A stretch of DNA of 39,441 bases from Bacteroidota bacterium (GTDB lineage: Bacteria > Bacteroidota > Bacteroidia > 2-12-FULL-35-15). Under the pieces are notes generated by a model that saw only the letters and a list, made by a program, of their open reading frames with translations, was not told the DNA's origin and ran no database searches. The stretch lies in assembly GCA_025963715.1 (NCBI GenBank), contig JAOQAG010000002.1, forward strand, positions 1 to 39,441, read 5' to 3'. Shown piece by piece: positions 24,455 through 32,657 of this stretch (the first letter of the stretch is position 1; each line of letters opens with the position of its first letter). A program made the position numbers and the translations under genes.

Positions 24455-25224
24455 ACTTTAAATCATCCAGTGTTGTTTTCTTTCTGACAGTGATCCTTTG
24501 CGGAGCGCTGTACTATTTTTTTGATGTAAGCCTGTGGTGGCTTTTAGTGCCGGTATTGTTTTTTAAAGCGGCAATTATTTACGGCTCGGCCACCATTCAA
24601 TCCAACTTTCATATTGATGCACTTTGCAGTGCAAGTACTGATAAAAAAGAGATCGCGATCACGTTTGATGATGGACCAAATGCTATTTACACTCCACAAA
24701 TTTTAAAAATTCTGGCGGATCACAACGCTTCCGCGACGTTTTTTGTGATCGGAAAAAATATTGCCGATAACGAAGCGCTTTTGCAGCAAATAGATACAGC
24801 AGGACACATCATTGGAAATCATACCTTCTCTCACTCTTTTTTCATTGATTTTAAAAACAAAAAAGGATTTATTGATGAGCTGAATCAAACCATGGCAGCG
24901 GTTTACAAAACGACCGGCAGGCAGGTACGATTATTTCGTCCGCCTTACGGTGTAACCACGCCCAACCTGGCGCGGGCAGCAAAAGAATTGAATTATTCGG
25001 TGATCGGCTGGAACGTGCGTTCGCTGGATACCAAAGCAGATACTGAAGAAAAGATCGCCAAACGTGTGATCAGCCAAATAAAACCGGGTGCTGTTATTTT
25101 ATTTCACGACACTTCTGCAAAAACGGTAAATGTGTTGAAACAAACCCTTAATTTCGCAAAAGAAAATGGCTTTAAAATTGTAAGCGTGGAACGGCTGCTG
25201 GATGTGAAGGAATATGAAATTTAG
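24448..25224 (+). CDS. Membrane-anchored polysaccharide deacetylase family protein (NodB domain)
   Basis: 258 aa. Two hydrophobic N-terminal segments (9-25 and 29-46) are followed by a NodB domain. TFDDGP (72-77) gives the catalytic and metal-binding Asp pair; HxxxH is His125/His129 in GNHTFSHS; RPPYG is at 164-168; the closing ILFHDT motif is present. Metal-dependent N- or O-deacetylation is the family reaction. Deacetylase-like genes are found in known flexirubin clusters, where their substrate is not defined. It overlaps the upstream gene by 7 bases, so it is part of the operon. Confidence 0.88.
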   Translation: MLNFKSSSVVFFLTVILCGALYYFFDVSLWWLLVPVLFFKAAIIYGSATIQSNFHIDALCSASTDKKEIAITFDDGPNAIYTPQILKILADHNASATFFVIGKNIADNEALLQQIDTAGHIIGNHTFSHSFFIDFKNKKGFIDELNQTMAAVYKTTGRQVRLFRPPYGVTTPNLARAAKELNYSVIGWNVRSLDTKADTEEKIAKRVISQIKPGAVILFHDTSAKTVNVLKQTLNFAKENGFKIVSVERLLDVKEYEI

Positions 25225-25314
25225 TTTGTAGTTGTTGGTTCGGAGTACGTAGACGTTACTTTTAAAAATTTCAGTTTTAAAGAATAATTATAGAATAAAA
25301 AAATAATCACAGCC

Positions 25315-25360
25315 TGTGCAATATGCAATTCCCCTCTTGAGAGGGGTTAGGGCTGTGTAA
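25315..25360. repeat. Short hairpin repeat CCCCTCTTGAGAGGGG, copy 2
   Basis: Second copy of the block at 17991-18033, with the hairpin at 25331-25346 followed by TTAGGGCTGTGTAA. Like the first copy it sits just upstream of a gene start (25387). Confidence 0.65.
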
Positions 25361-25386
25361 AAATCAATAAAAACGCTACTCAAATC

Positions 25387-26022
25387 ATGAAAAAAATATT
25401 CTCCGTCATTTTCTTTTTTGCAACCATTACCGTTTTCGCGCAAGCGCCAAAAGGCTTTACCAACATGAAAGACACCACGGCTTTCAAACAAAAAATGGAA
25501 TCGCAATCCAAGCTGACCAACACCATGGAAAGCGATTTTACACAGGAAAAATATTTAAGCGTGATGTCGGAAAACATTGTGAGCAAAGGTCATTTTTGCT
25601 TTAAAAAAACAAACATGCTGCGCTGGGAATATACCACGCCGTATACCTACCTGATCGCGATCAACAAAGATAAAATGTTCATCAAGGACAATGGAAAGAT
25701 CAACAAGTATGACATCAATTCCAATAAAATGTTCAAAAGCATCAACGAAATGATGGTGGCGACGGTTCAGGGAAACCTGCTTTCCAACAAGGATTACAAG
25801 GCAAAATATTATGAAAGCGATAAGTTTTACCTGATCGAGCTTTTTCCGGTACAAAAAGCAGCAAAGGATTTTTTAAAAAGCATTCAATTGTACATCGACA
25901 AAAATGATTACGCCGTGGTAAAAGTGAAAATGACCGAGCCAAGCGACGATTATACTTCCATTGATTTTAGCAACCGCAAGACCAACCAACCGATCGGAGA
26001 TGAGAAATTTATTGTTAAGTAG
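25387..26022 (+). CDS. LolA-like periplasmic lipoprotein/lipid carrier
   Basis: 211 aa. The signal peptide MKKIFSVIFFFATITVFA is followed by a LolA-type half-barrel: TNTMESDFTQEKYLSVMSE, SKGHFCFKKTNMLRWEYTTP and DYAVVKVKMTEPSDDYT. LolA-like proteins are constant members of aryl polyene clusters and probably carry the lipophilic pigment or its lipid form across the periplasm. The next gene, for a lipoprotein, overlaps its end by 23 bases, and the MMPL exporter is encoded downstream, which fits an export module. Confidence 0.87.
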   Translation: MKKIFSVIFFFATITVFAQAPKGFTNMKDTTAFKQKMESQSKLTNTMESDFTQEKYLSVMSENIVSKGHFCFKKTNMLRWEYTTPYTYLIAINKDKMFIKDNGKINKYDINSNKMFKSINEMMVATVQGNLLSNKDYKAKYYESDKFYLIELFPVQKAAKDFLKSIQLYIDKNDYAVVKVKMTEPSDDYTSIDFSNRKTNQPIGDEKFIVK

Positions 26023-26644
26023 TGTTGTTGCGCTTTTGCTGGCGGGCTGCACCTTTGGTCATTACGGCAAATTAAAACAAGTACCGGCTCCCGCTTCCGG
26101 CGATCATTCAATGATCCCAAAACCTATTTTCGGGGATAATTTTAATTCTTTTTTATTCAAAACGAATATTACCGTTTACGGAAAAGATTTTAGTGGATTA
26201 CTAATGACTAAACAAATGTCGCCGCAGGATTACCGCGTTATTTTTACCACGGAGCTGGGAATGAAAATATTTGATTTTGAATTTAAGGATACCTCGTTTA
26301 CCCTGCATTTTTGCGTTCCGCAGTTCAATAAACCAAAATTATTAAAAACCATTCAGCGTGATATTGAAATGTTGCTGATGAATAATTTACAAGAGCAAAA
26401 CTTTGATTATTATACGGATCAAAAAAATGTGTACACCATCGCGAAAGCAAAAAGCGAAGGCATGTACAATTATTATTTTACCGAAATAGCTTCTAAACAC
26501 CTTGTAAAGATTGAACATTCGAAAAAACGGGTAAAAAAGACTATCTTTACACTTGGTAATTATGTGAATGATTTTCCGAATAATATTGTTATTCAACATT
26601 GTGATATTAAACTGAAGATAGAACTCAATCTCTTAAAAAAATAA
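26000..26644 (+). CDS. Envelope lipoprotein of the pigment cluster
   Basis: 214 aa. A lipoprotein signal LLSSVVALLLAGC puts the acylated Cys at residue 16. The start at 26000 is preferred because GGAG lies just before it and the signal then begins at MRNLLL. The mature part (FNSFLFKTNITVYGKDFSGLL, YRVIFTTELGMKIFDFEFKD) is all-beta and resembles small lipoproteins that follow LolA-like genes in aryl polyene clusters. It may be the outer-membrane acceptor that takes cargo from the LolA-like protein, as LolB does. That role is inferred from position. Confidence 0.72.
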   Translation: MRNLLLSSVVALLLAGCTFGHYGKLKQVPAPASGDHSMIPKPIFGDNFNSFLFKTNITVYGKDFSGLLMTKQMSPQDYRVIFTTELGMKIFDFEFKDTSFTLHFCVPQFNKPKLLKTIQRDIEMLLMNNLQEQNFDYYTDQKNVYTIAKAKSEGMYNYYFTEIASKHLVKIEHSKKRVKKTIFTLGNYVNDFPNNIVIQHCDIKLKIELNLLKK

Positions 26645-26656
26645 AACGGCATCACC

Positions 26657-27022
26657 ATGTTATTAAACAAATTTTTCAAAATCACCGACATTCAGCAAGC
26701 GGAAAAATACACGGTCAGCATTGAGATGAACCCTGCACACGAAGTGTACAAAGGCCATTTTCCGGGCAATCCCATTGCACCCGGTGTTTGTTTAACACAA
26801 ATGGTAAAGGAAACCGTGGAATTTATCACCAAGAAAAATCTGACGATGGTAACCGGTGATAATTTGAAATTTACTGCTATTTTAAACCCGGAAGTGAACC
26901 CAACGGTAACGATGATCCTGGGAATAAAAACCAAAGATAACGGCGATCTGCAGGCTGATAGTGTTGTATCTGCGGAAACTACCACTTTCTTTTCGATCAA
27001 GGCTTCTTACAAGGAGAATTAA
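26657..27022 (+). CDS. Hotdog-fold dehydratase (ApeI/FabZ-like)
   Basis: 121 aa. The block HEVYKGHFPGNPIAPGVCLTQ (His28, His34) is the FabZ/FabA active-site signature, and Glu52 in TQMVKETVE is the likely acid. It is probably the second subunit of the ApeI:ApeP-type dehydratase with the protein encoded at 16650, or an independent 3-hydroxyacyl-ACP dehydratase. It is the last gene before a 510-base gap. Confidence 0.85.
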   Translation: MLLNKFFKITDIQQAEKYTVSIEMNPAHEVYKGHFPGNPIAPGVCLTQMVKETVEFITKKNLTMVTGDNLKFTAILNPEVNPTVTMILGIKTKDNGDLQADSVVSAETTTFFSIKASYKEN

Positions 27023-27037
27023 CTCCCCCTTTTTCTA

Positions 27038-27340
27038 CCACATAGGCACAAAGAAACACATAAGGTTGCTGTGAATGCCAGCGTGTTTCCCCCGCCCCTT
27101 TTTGAACCACAAAAGAAAACAAAAGAATCAAAAGAAGTAGATGTAACATGCCAACATGTTTCCCCTGCGCTCTTTTCTACCACATACCGCACAAAGAAGC
27201 ACATAAGGGCATGATGTAACTTACCAACGTGTGCATTTTACACACAGATTAACAATCCGGTCTTTTGTTTTTCTTTTGTTCCTTTTGTGGTAAACCTTTT
27301 TTCACGCTACGCCTTATGTGTTTCTTTGTGCAGTATGTGG
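27038..27340. repeat. Composite palindromic repeat in a 510-base gap
   Basis: CCACATAGGCACAAAGAAAC (from 27038) recurs inverted in CCTTATGTGTTTCTTTGTGC...ATGTGG (27312-27340). A second inner pair (GAACCACAAAAGAAAACAAAAG and CTTTTGTT...TTGTGGTAAAC) and a third CCACATA copy at 27180 nest between. This is the same family as 1859-2011. No gene is supported in 27023-27532. Confidence 0.6.
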
Positions 27341-27439
27341 TGGCTTTTATTTATTTTTTCAATTATTTTCTGCGGTCAGAATCCGTGAATCTGTGGCTCA
27401 TCCTTTAAGCGCATTTCTCCCCCGAAATCAATGCTTTTA

Positions 27440-27473
27440 TTTGTTTCAAAAACCAAAAATCTTGCTATTTTTG
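27440..27473 (+). promoter_or_regulatory. Promoter of the last cluster operon
   Basis: TTTG (27440-27443), 22 bases, TATTTTTG (27466-27473). Transcription from here would start near 27480, directly before the hairpin at 27481-27511, and would serve the GT2-DUF2062, MMPL-fusion and oxidoreductase genes. Confidence 0.55.
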
Positions 27474-27480
27474 CATACCC

Positions 27481-27511
27481 AAAAAAGTTGCCCCAAAAGG
27501 CAACCTTTTTT
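27481..27511 (+). terminator. Terminator-like hairpin in the leader (possible attenuator)
   Basis: AAAAAAGTTGCC pairs with GGCAACCTTTTTT across CCAAAA. It has the form of an intrinsic terminator but lies between the promoter box and the ATG at 27533. It either limits readthrough into the operon or protects the mRNA 5' end. Confidence 0.65.
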
Positions 27512-27532
27512 ATTTGGTTTTGATTGATCATC

Positions 27533-28771
27533 ATGCGCACTACTCAGGAAAAAGAAGTATATAAACAAAAGCTGGAAACACTCAATTGCTGCGTGATCAT
27601 TCCCACGTACAACAATGAGCAAACCATTGCACAGGTAATCACGGATGTGCTGGCCTATGCCACACACGTAATTGTGGTGAACGATGGCGCTACCGATAAC
27701 ACAACGGAGATCCTCAAAACATTTGAAAATAAAGTTGACCTGATCTCGTACTCGCCCAACTGCGGCAAAGGCATTGCGCTGCGTACCGGCATTAAACGGG
27801 CACAGGAAAAGAATTTTCGTTACGCCATTACCATTGATAGCGACGGGCAGCATTTTGCCGACGATATTCCTGTTTTTATTGATAAAATTGAAGAGCAGCC
27901 CGATACACTCATCATTGGTGCCCGCAACCTGAACCAGGAAAACATGCCGAAGAAAAATACCTTCGGAAATAAATTCTCCAATTTCTGGTTCCGCTTTCAA
28001 ACCGGCATTAACCTACCGGATACACAATCCGGGTTCCGGTTATACCCGGTAGCGCTCATGAAAAAAGCGCGCTACTTTACATCCAAATACGAATTTGAAA
28101 TTGAAGTAATGGTAAAAGCTGCCTGGCGTGGTATTCCCGTTATCCCGGTTTCGATAAACGTGTTTTATGCGGAAGGTGACAAACGCGTCACGCATTTCCG
28201 TCCCGGCAAGGATTTTACACGCATCAGTATTTTAAATACCTATCTCACGATACTTACATTGCTTTGGTACAAGCCCATTCGCCTTGTAAAAGGATTGAGC
28301 AGGCAAAACATCAAGGCATTTTTGCAAAAGCATTTTTTAGATGCCAATGAATCCGTGATGCGCAAATCATCAGGTGTTGCATTTGGCGTGTTCATGGGTA
28401 TTGTACCCATCTGGGGCTACCAGTTTGTGAGCGCGCTTATCCTGGCCCATTTTATGAAGCTCAACAAAGCCATTGTTGGTTTGGCAGCGCAGATCAGCGT
28501 TCCGCCCATGATCCCGTTTTTGGTATATGGCAGCTTAAAAACCGGGCAGCTGGTATTGGGTAAAAATATTCATGAAAGCATTTTTAATTCGGGGATCCAT
28601 TCCGTTTCCGCTATCTGGGAAAACATGAAAGTGCATTTGTTCGAATATATTATCGGCAGTATGGTTTTCGCTGTTGCGATGGCTATTTTATTCGGGCTGA
28701 TCACGTATATTGTACTAAAGATCATCGGTAAAAAAGTATTGGTAAACGTGGAAGAAGGAACATCGCTGTAA
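27533..28771 (+). CDS. GT2 glycosyltransferase fused to a DUF2062 membrane domain
   Basis: 412 aa. Residues about 15-230 form a GT-A domain of the dolichyl-phosphate mannosyltransferase type (VIIPTYNNEQTIAQVI, VIVVNDGATDNT, the DxD motif in TIDSDGQHFADD, DTQSGFRLYP). Residues about 265-400 form a DUF2062 domain with several membrane spans (GVAFGVFMGIVPIWGYQ, ISVPPMIPFLVYG). It should move a sugar to a membrane lipid on the cytoplasmic face. GT2 proteins of this design occur in aryl polyene and flexirubin clusters and are thought to help build the lipid anchor. The ATG at 27533 is preferred over an in-frame TTG at 27524. The MMPL fusion gene follows after 26 bases. Confidence 0.85.
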   Translation: MRTTQEKEVYKQKLETLNCCVIIPTYNNEQTIAQVITDVLAYATHVIVVNDGATDNTTEILKTFENKVDLISYSPNCGKGIALRTGIKRAQEKNFRYAITIDSDGQHFADDIPVFIDKIEEQPDTLIIGARNLNQENMPKKNTFGNKFSNFWFRFQTGINLPDTQSGFRLYPVALMKKARYFTSKYEFEIEVMVKAAWRGIPVIPVSINVFYAEGDKRVTHFRPGKDFTRISILNTYLTILTLLWYKPIRLVKGLSRQNIKAFLQKHFLDANESVMRKSSGVAFGVFMGIVPIWGYQFVSALILAHFMKLNKAIVGLAAQISVPPMIPFLVYGSLKTGQLVLGKNIHESIFNSGIHSVSAIWENMKVHLFEYIIGSMVFAVAMAILFGLITYIVLKIIGKKVLVNVEEGTSL

Positions 28772-28797
28772 AGAAATAAAATAGATACACACATTCA

Positions 28798-31700
28798 ATG
28801 GGAAGCATATTTACATACATCTACAAAGTTTTAAAAAGAAGACGCGTGCTGTTTTTTCTGCTGCTGCTGGGCGCGGCAGGATTTGCCGCTTACTTTTCTT
28901 CTAAAATAAAACTGGAGGAAGATATTACCAAAATGATGCCTACCAATGCCAGCGTAGAGCGTTTGAACACCATTTTTAAAAATTCAAAATTCCTGGATAA
29001 GCTGGTGGTAACGGTTTCCATGGCTGATACAAGCAAGCCTGCCGAACCGGAAACACTGATGGAATATACCGACAGTTTGGTGGCGGGCATTCAAAAGATC
29101 GATACGGCGCTTGTAAAAGACATTACCTACAAAGTAAACGATGATGTGATGTACGATGTGTACAACACGTTTATTGATAACCTTCCGGTATTTTTGGAAG
29201 AAAAAGATTACACAACACTGGATCATTTGATCACGCCTGCAAAATTGGACACCACGCTGGAGCGCGATTATAAAACATTGCTTTCGCCCGCGAGCGTGGT
29301 ATTAAAAAAGAACATCCTGCGCGATCCTATCGGTATTACGCCTTACGCGTTGAAGCGGATGCAGAACCTGCAGTTCGACGATAATTTTGAGCTGGATAAT
29401 GGTTATATTTTTACAAAGGATAAAAAACATTTGCTGTTCTTCATCATCCCAAAAGCAAAATCATCGGAAACGGCAAAAAACATTACGCTGATCACCGCGC
29501 TTGACAATACGCTGGCCAAGACCATCGCGGAAAGCAAAGGGAAGATCCATGCTGAATATTTCGGCAGCACAGCCGTAGCGGTTGGAAATGCGGTGCAGAT
29601 CAAAAAAGATGTATGGCTGACGCTGAGCATTACGGTGATCGGATTATTTTTATTCATTACATTTTTCTTCAAACGCATTGAAGTGTTTTTCCTGATTTTT
29701 ATTCCCGTTATTTTCGGGGCAGGCTTTTCGCTGGCGCTGCTCTACCTGATCAAAGGCACCATTTCCGGCATTGCCATTGGTGCAGGTTCAATTGTACTGG
29801 GAATTGCGATGGATTATACCATCCATTTTTATTCGCATTTCAAACATGTAAATTCGGCGGAAGAAACCGTGAAAGACCTTGCGTTTCCATTAACGCTTGG
29901 AAGCACTACCACCATTGGCGCCTTGCTGGGATTAACGTTCGTTAAATCCGAAGCCTTGCAGGATTTCGGGATGTTTGCGGCGTTTACGTTGCTTGGTGCA
30001 GCCTTGTTCACGCTTATTATTTTTCCGCACTTTATGCGCCGCAAAAAAGAAGCGCAGCATGCAGCAGATCACGACAATCACAAACTGAACATCATTGAGC
30101 GCATTGCCGGGTATAAGTTTGAAAAAAATAAATACCTGATCGGGTTGATTTTGCTGGTTTCTGTGGTTTCCCTTTTCACAGCACAATACGTACAGTTTGA
30201 GCCGGACATTCTGAAAATGAATTATGAAAGTCCGGAATTGGCCAAATCCGAACAAAACCTGAACGCGATCAGCAGTGTAAACCTTAAAAGTATTTTTCTT
30301 GTTTCGAGCGGAAAAAACCTGGATGAAGCATTGGCGAACAATGAAAAAAATCTGCCTGCACTGGGTCAGCTGGAAAAAGAAAATGTGCTGAGCAAATATT
30401 CAACGATCAGCACCATTTTATTATCGAAACAGGAACAGGAAAAACGCATCACGCGCTGGAAAAAATACTGGACGGTTGAAAAGAAAGCGAAACTGAAAGC
30501 TTTACTAATAGAGAAAAGCGCACCGTATAAATTCAGGGAAAATGCATTTCAGCAATTTTACGATGCCCTGGATAAAGATTATCAGCCGGTTGGCATTGAA
30601 GCATTCAGCGGCTTAAAAGCCACTTTGCTGGATAATTACGTGACCGAAAAGGCAGACGGTGCTACTGTAGTTACCGTTTTAAAAACCACGGCAGCCAACG
30701 AAGATCAGGTGTACCATGCGTTTACAGAAAGTAAGGATTTAGTGGTATTCGATAAAAAATTCCTGACGAATAAATTCATCGACATCATCAAAAACAATTT
30801 CAACCTGATCCTCGGAATTTCGTCACTGCTGGTATTGATCATGCTCATCCTTTCCTACGGACGCTTCGAATTAGCCATCATTACTTACATTCCAATGGTA
30901 CTGAGCTGGCTGTGCATCCTCGGCGTGATGGGCGCTACCGGAATTAAATTCAGCATCATCAACATCATTATCTCTACATTTATTTTCGGCCTCGGTGATG
31001 ATTACAGTATTTTTATTACCGATGCGCTGATGAACGAATACAAGACCGGGCAAAAGAATCTCGATTCGTATAAAACAGGGATCTTCATTTCGGCCACTAC
31101 CACCATGATCGGGATCGGTGTGCTGATCTTTGCTTCGCATCCCGCCTTAAAATCCATCGGGCTGATCACCATCATTGGCATGTTTTGCGTGCTTATTATT
31201 TCGAATACGATCCAGCCTGCATTGTTCAAATTTTTCATCACCAACCGTACCGATAAAAAGCGTGTTCCGTTTACACTAATCAGCTTATTCCAATCGGTAT
31301 TTGCTTTCTTATGGTTTACGTTTGGTTGCTTTACGCTGATCCCGCTTGGTTTTGTGATCGTGAAATTACTGCCGCTTCCGAAAAAAACGCGGTTAAAAAT
31401 TTTCCACGGTTTGCGTTACGCCTATACCAAATCCATGATCTATGTAAATGTGCATGTGCGCAAACGCATCATCAACATACAGAAAGAAAACTTTAATAAA
31501 CCCGCAGTGGTGATCTGCAACCACCATTCGGTGATCGATTCATTGTTGATGCAATCCCTGAATCCCAAATTGATTTTGATGGTCAACGACTGGGTCTGGG
31601 ATTCGCCGTTCATGGGTCCAATCGTACGCCTTGGTGGATTTATTCCGAAAGCTGCAGGCTACGAAGAAAACCTGGGTAAGATCAAACAATTGTTTGACGA

Positions 31701-32655
31701 CGGTTATTCACTCGCCATCTTCCCGGAAGGATCCCGCTCGGAAACCCCTAAAATAGGCCGTTTCCACAAAGGTGCATTTTACATTGCCGATAAATTGAAT
31801 GTAGACATTGTTCCCATCATCTTCCATGGAAATGCATTTGTACAGGGAAAAGACGATAGTTTTTTATTGAAACCCGGCAAAGTAACCGTGAAATATTTGC
31901 CGCGCATTGCCGCAAACGATGGATCGTTTGGCGATAATTACACTGACAAAACAAAAAATATCAGCAAATATTTTAAAGCGGAATACGCGAAAATGCGCAC
32001 AGAGATTGAAACGGTGGATTATTTTTACAACCGCCTTACCAAAAATTTTATTTACAAAGGTCCGGTGCTGGAGTGGTACATGCGCATTAAAGTGAAACTG
32101 GAAGATAAGTACCGTTTGTTTGAATCGCTATTGCCGAAAAAAGGAACGATCACGGACATTGGCTGTGGATACGGATTTCTGCCTTACATGCTGGCATTTA
32201 TGAGCGAAGACAGGATTGTGATCGGGACGGATTACGACGAAGAAAAAATTGCTGTCGCCAATAATAGTTTTTCGAAAACAGCCAACATGACGTTTTTTGC
32301 AGCCGATGCAACGGAGATGGAATTGCCGAAAAGTGATGCGTTTGTTTTGAGCGACATCCTGCATTATTTACCAGTTGTTGAACAGGAAAAACTGATCGGT
32401 AAATGCATCGGCAGCTTAAATCCGCATGGTATGATCCTGATCCGCGATGCCGACAGCAGCAAAAAAGGCAGGCATTGGGGAACACGCTACACCGAATTTA
32501 TATCCACCAATGTAGGTTTTAACAAAACAAAAAATAAATTAGAATTTGTACCTTCCACGTTCATAACGGATATTGCAAAAAAACACAACTTAAACATTCA
32601 GCAAATAGACAATACAAAATTAACGTCGAATATTATTTACGTTATAACGAATTAA
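28798..32655 (+). CDS. MMPL/RND exporter - PlsC acyltransferase - SAM methyltransferase fusion
   Basis: 1285 aa, three parts in one frame without breaks. Residues 1 to about 810 form an MMPL-type RND exporter with two repeats, each a span, a periplasmic domain and a group of spans. The conserved Asp motifs are intact: GIAMDYTIHF (Asp339) and GLGDDYSIF (Asp734/735). Residues about 870-1075 form a PlsC-like glycerolipid acyltransferase: NHHSVID with His909 and Asp914, and FPEGSRS at 975-981. Residues about 1100-1285 form a class I methyltransferase with DIGCGYG at 1120-1126. In proteobacterial aryl polyene clusters these functions are usually separate genes. The fusion suggests acylation, methylation and export are coupled at the inner membrane. 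The final oxidoreductase gene starts 2 bases later. Confidence 0.88.
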   Translation: MGSIFTYIYKVLKRRRVLFFLLLLGAAGFAAYFSSKIKLEEDITKMMPTNASVERLNTIFKNSKFLDKLVVTVSMADTSKPAEPETLMEYTDSLVAGIQKIDTALVKDITYKVNDDVMYDVYNTFIDNLPVFLEEKDYTTLDHLITPAKLDTTLERDYKTLLSPASVVLKKNILRDPIGITPYALKRMQNLQFDDNFELDNGYIFTKDKKHLLFFIIPKAKSSETAKNITLITALDNTLAKTIAESKGKIHAEYFGSTAVAVGNAVQIKKDVWLTLSITVIGLFLFITFFFKRIEVFFLIFIPVIFGAGFSLALLYLIKGTISGIAIGAGSIVLGIAMDYTIHFYSHFKHVNSAEETVKDLAFPLTLGSTTTIGALLGLTFVKSEALQDFGMFAAFTLLGAALFTLIIFPHFMRRKKEAQHAADHDNHKLNIIERIAGYKFEKNKYLIGLILLVSVVSLFTAQYVQFEPDILKMNYESPELAKSEQNLNAISSVNLKSIFLVSSGKNLDEALANNEKNLPALGQLEKENVLSKYSTISTILLSKQEQEKRITRWKKYWTVEKKAKLKALLIEKSAPYKFRENAFQQFYDALDKDYQPVGIEAFSGLKATLLDNYVTEKADGATVVTVLKTTAANEDQVYHAFTESKDLVVFDKKFLTNKFIDIIKNNFNLILGISSLLVLIMLILSYGRFELAIITYIPMVLSWLCILGVMGATGIKFSIINIIISTFIFGLGDDYSIFITDALMNEYKTGQKNLDSYKTGIFISATTTMIGIGVLIFASHPALKSIGLITIIGMFCVLIISNTIQPALFKFFITNRTDKKRVPFTLISLFQSVFAFLWFTFGCFTLIPLGFVIVKLLPLPKKTRLKIFHGLRYAYTKSMIYVNVHVRKRIINIQKENFNKPAVVICNHHSVIDSLLMQSLNPKLILMVNDWVWDSPFMGPIVRLGGFIPKAAGYEENLGKIKQLFDDGYSLAIFPEGSRSETPKIGRFHKGAFYIADKLNVDIVPIIFHGNAFVQGKDDSFLLKPGKVTVKYLPRIAANDGSFGDNYTDKTKNISKYFKAEYAKMRTEIETVDYFYNRLTKNFIYKGPVLEWYMRIKVKLEDKYRLFESLLPKKGTITDIGCGYGFLPYMLAFMSEDRIVIGTDYDEEKIAVANNSFSKTANMTFFAADATEMELPKSDAFVLSDILHYLPVVEQEKLIGKCIGSLNPHGMILIRDADSSKKGRHWGTRYTEFISTNVGFNKTKNKLEFVPSTFITDIAKKHNLNIQQIDNTKLTSNIIYVITN

Positions 32656-32657
32656 AA

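Noticed and set aside
27318-27527. 69-codon frame before the GT2-DUF2062 gene
   Set aside because: It spans repeat sequence, the promoter and the hairpin; the protein is compositionally biased with no recognisable feature.
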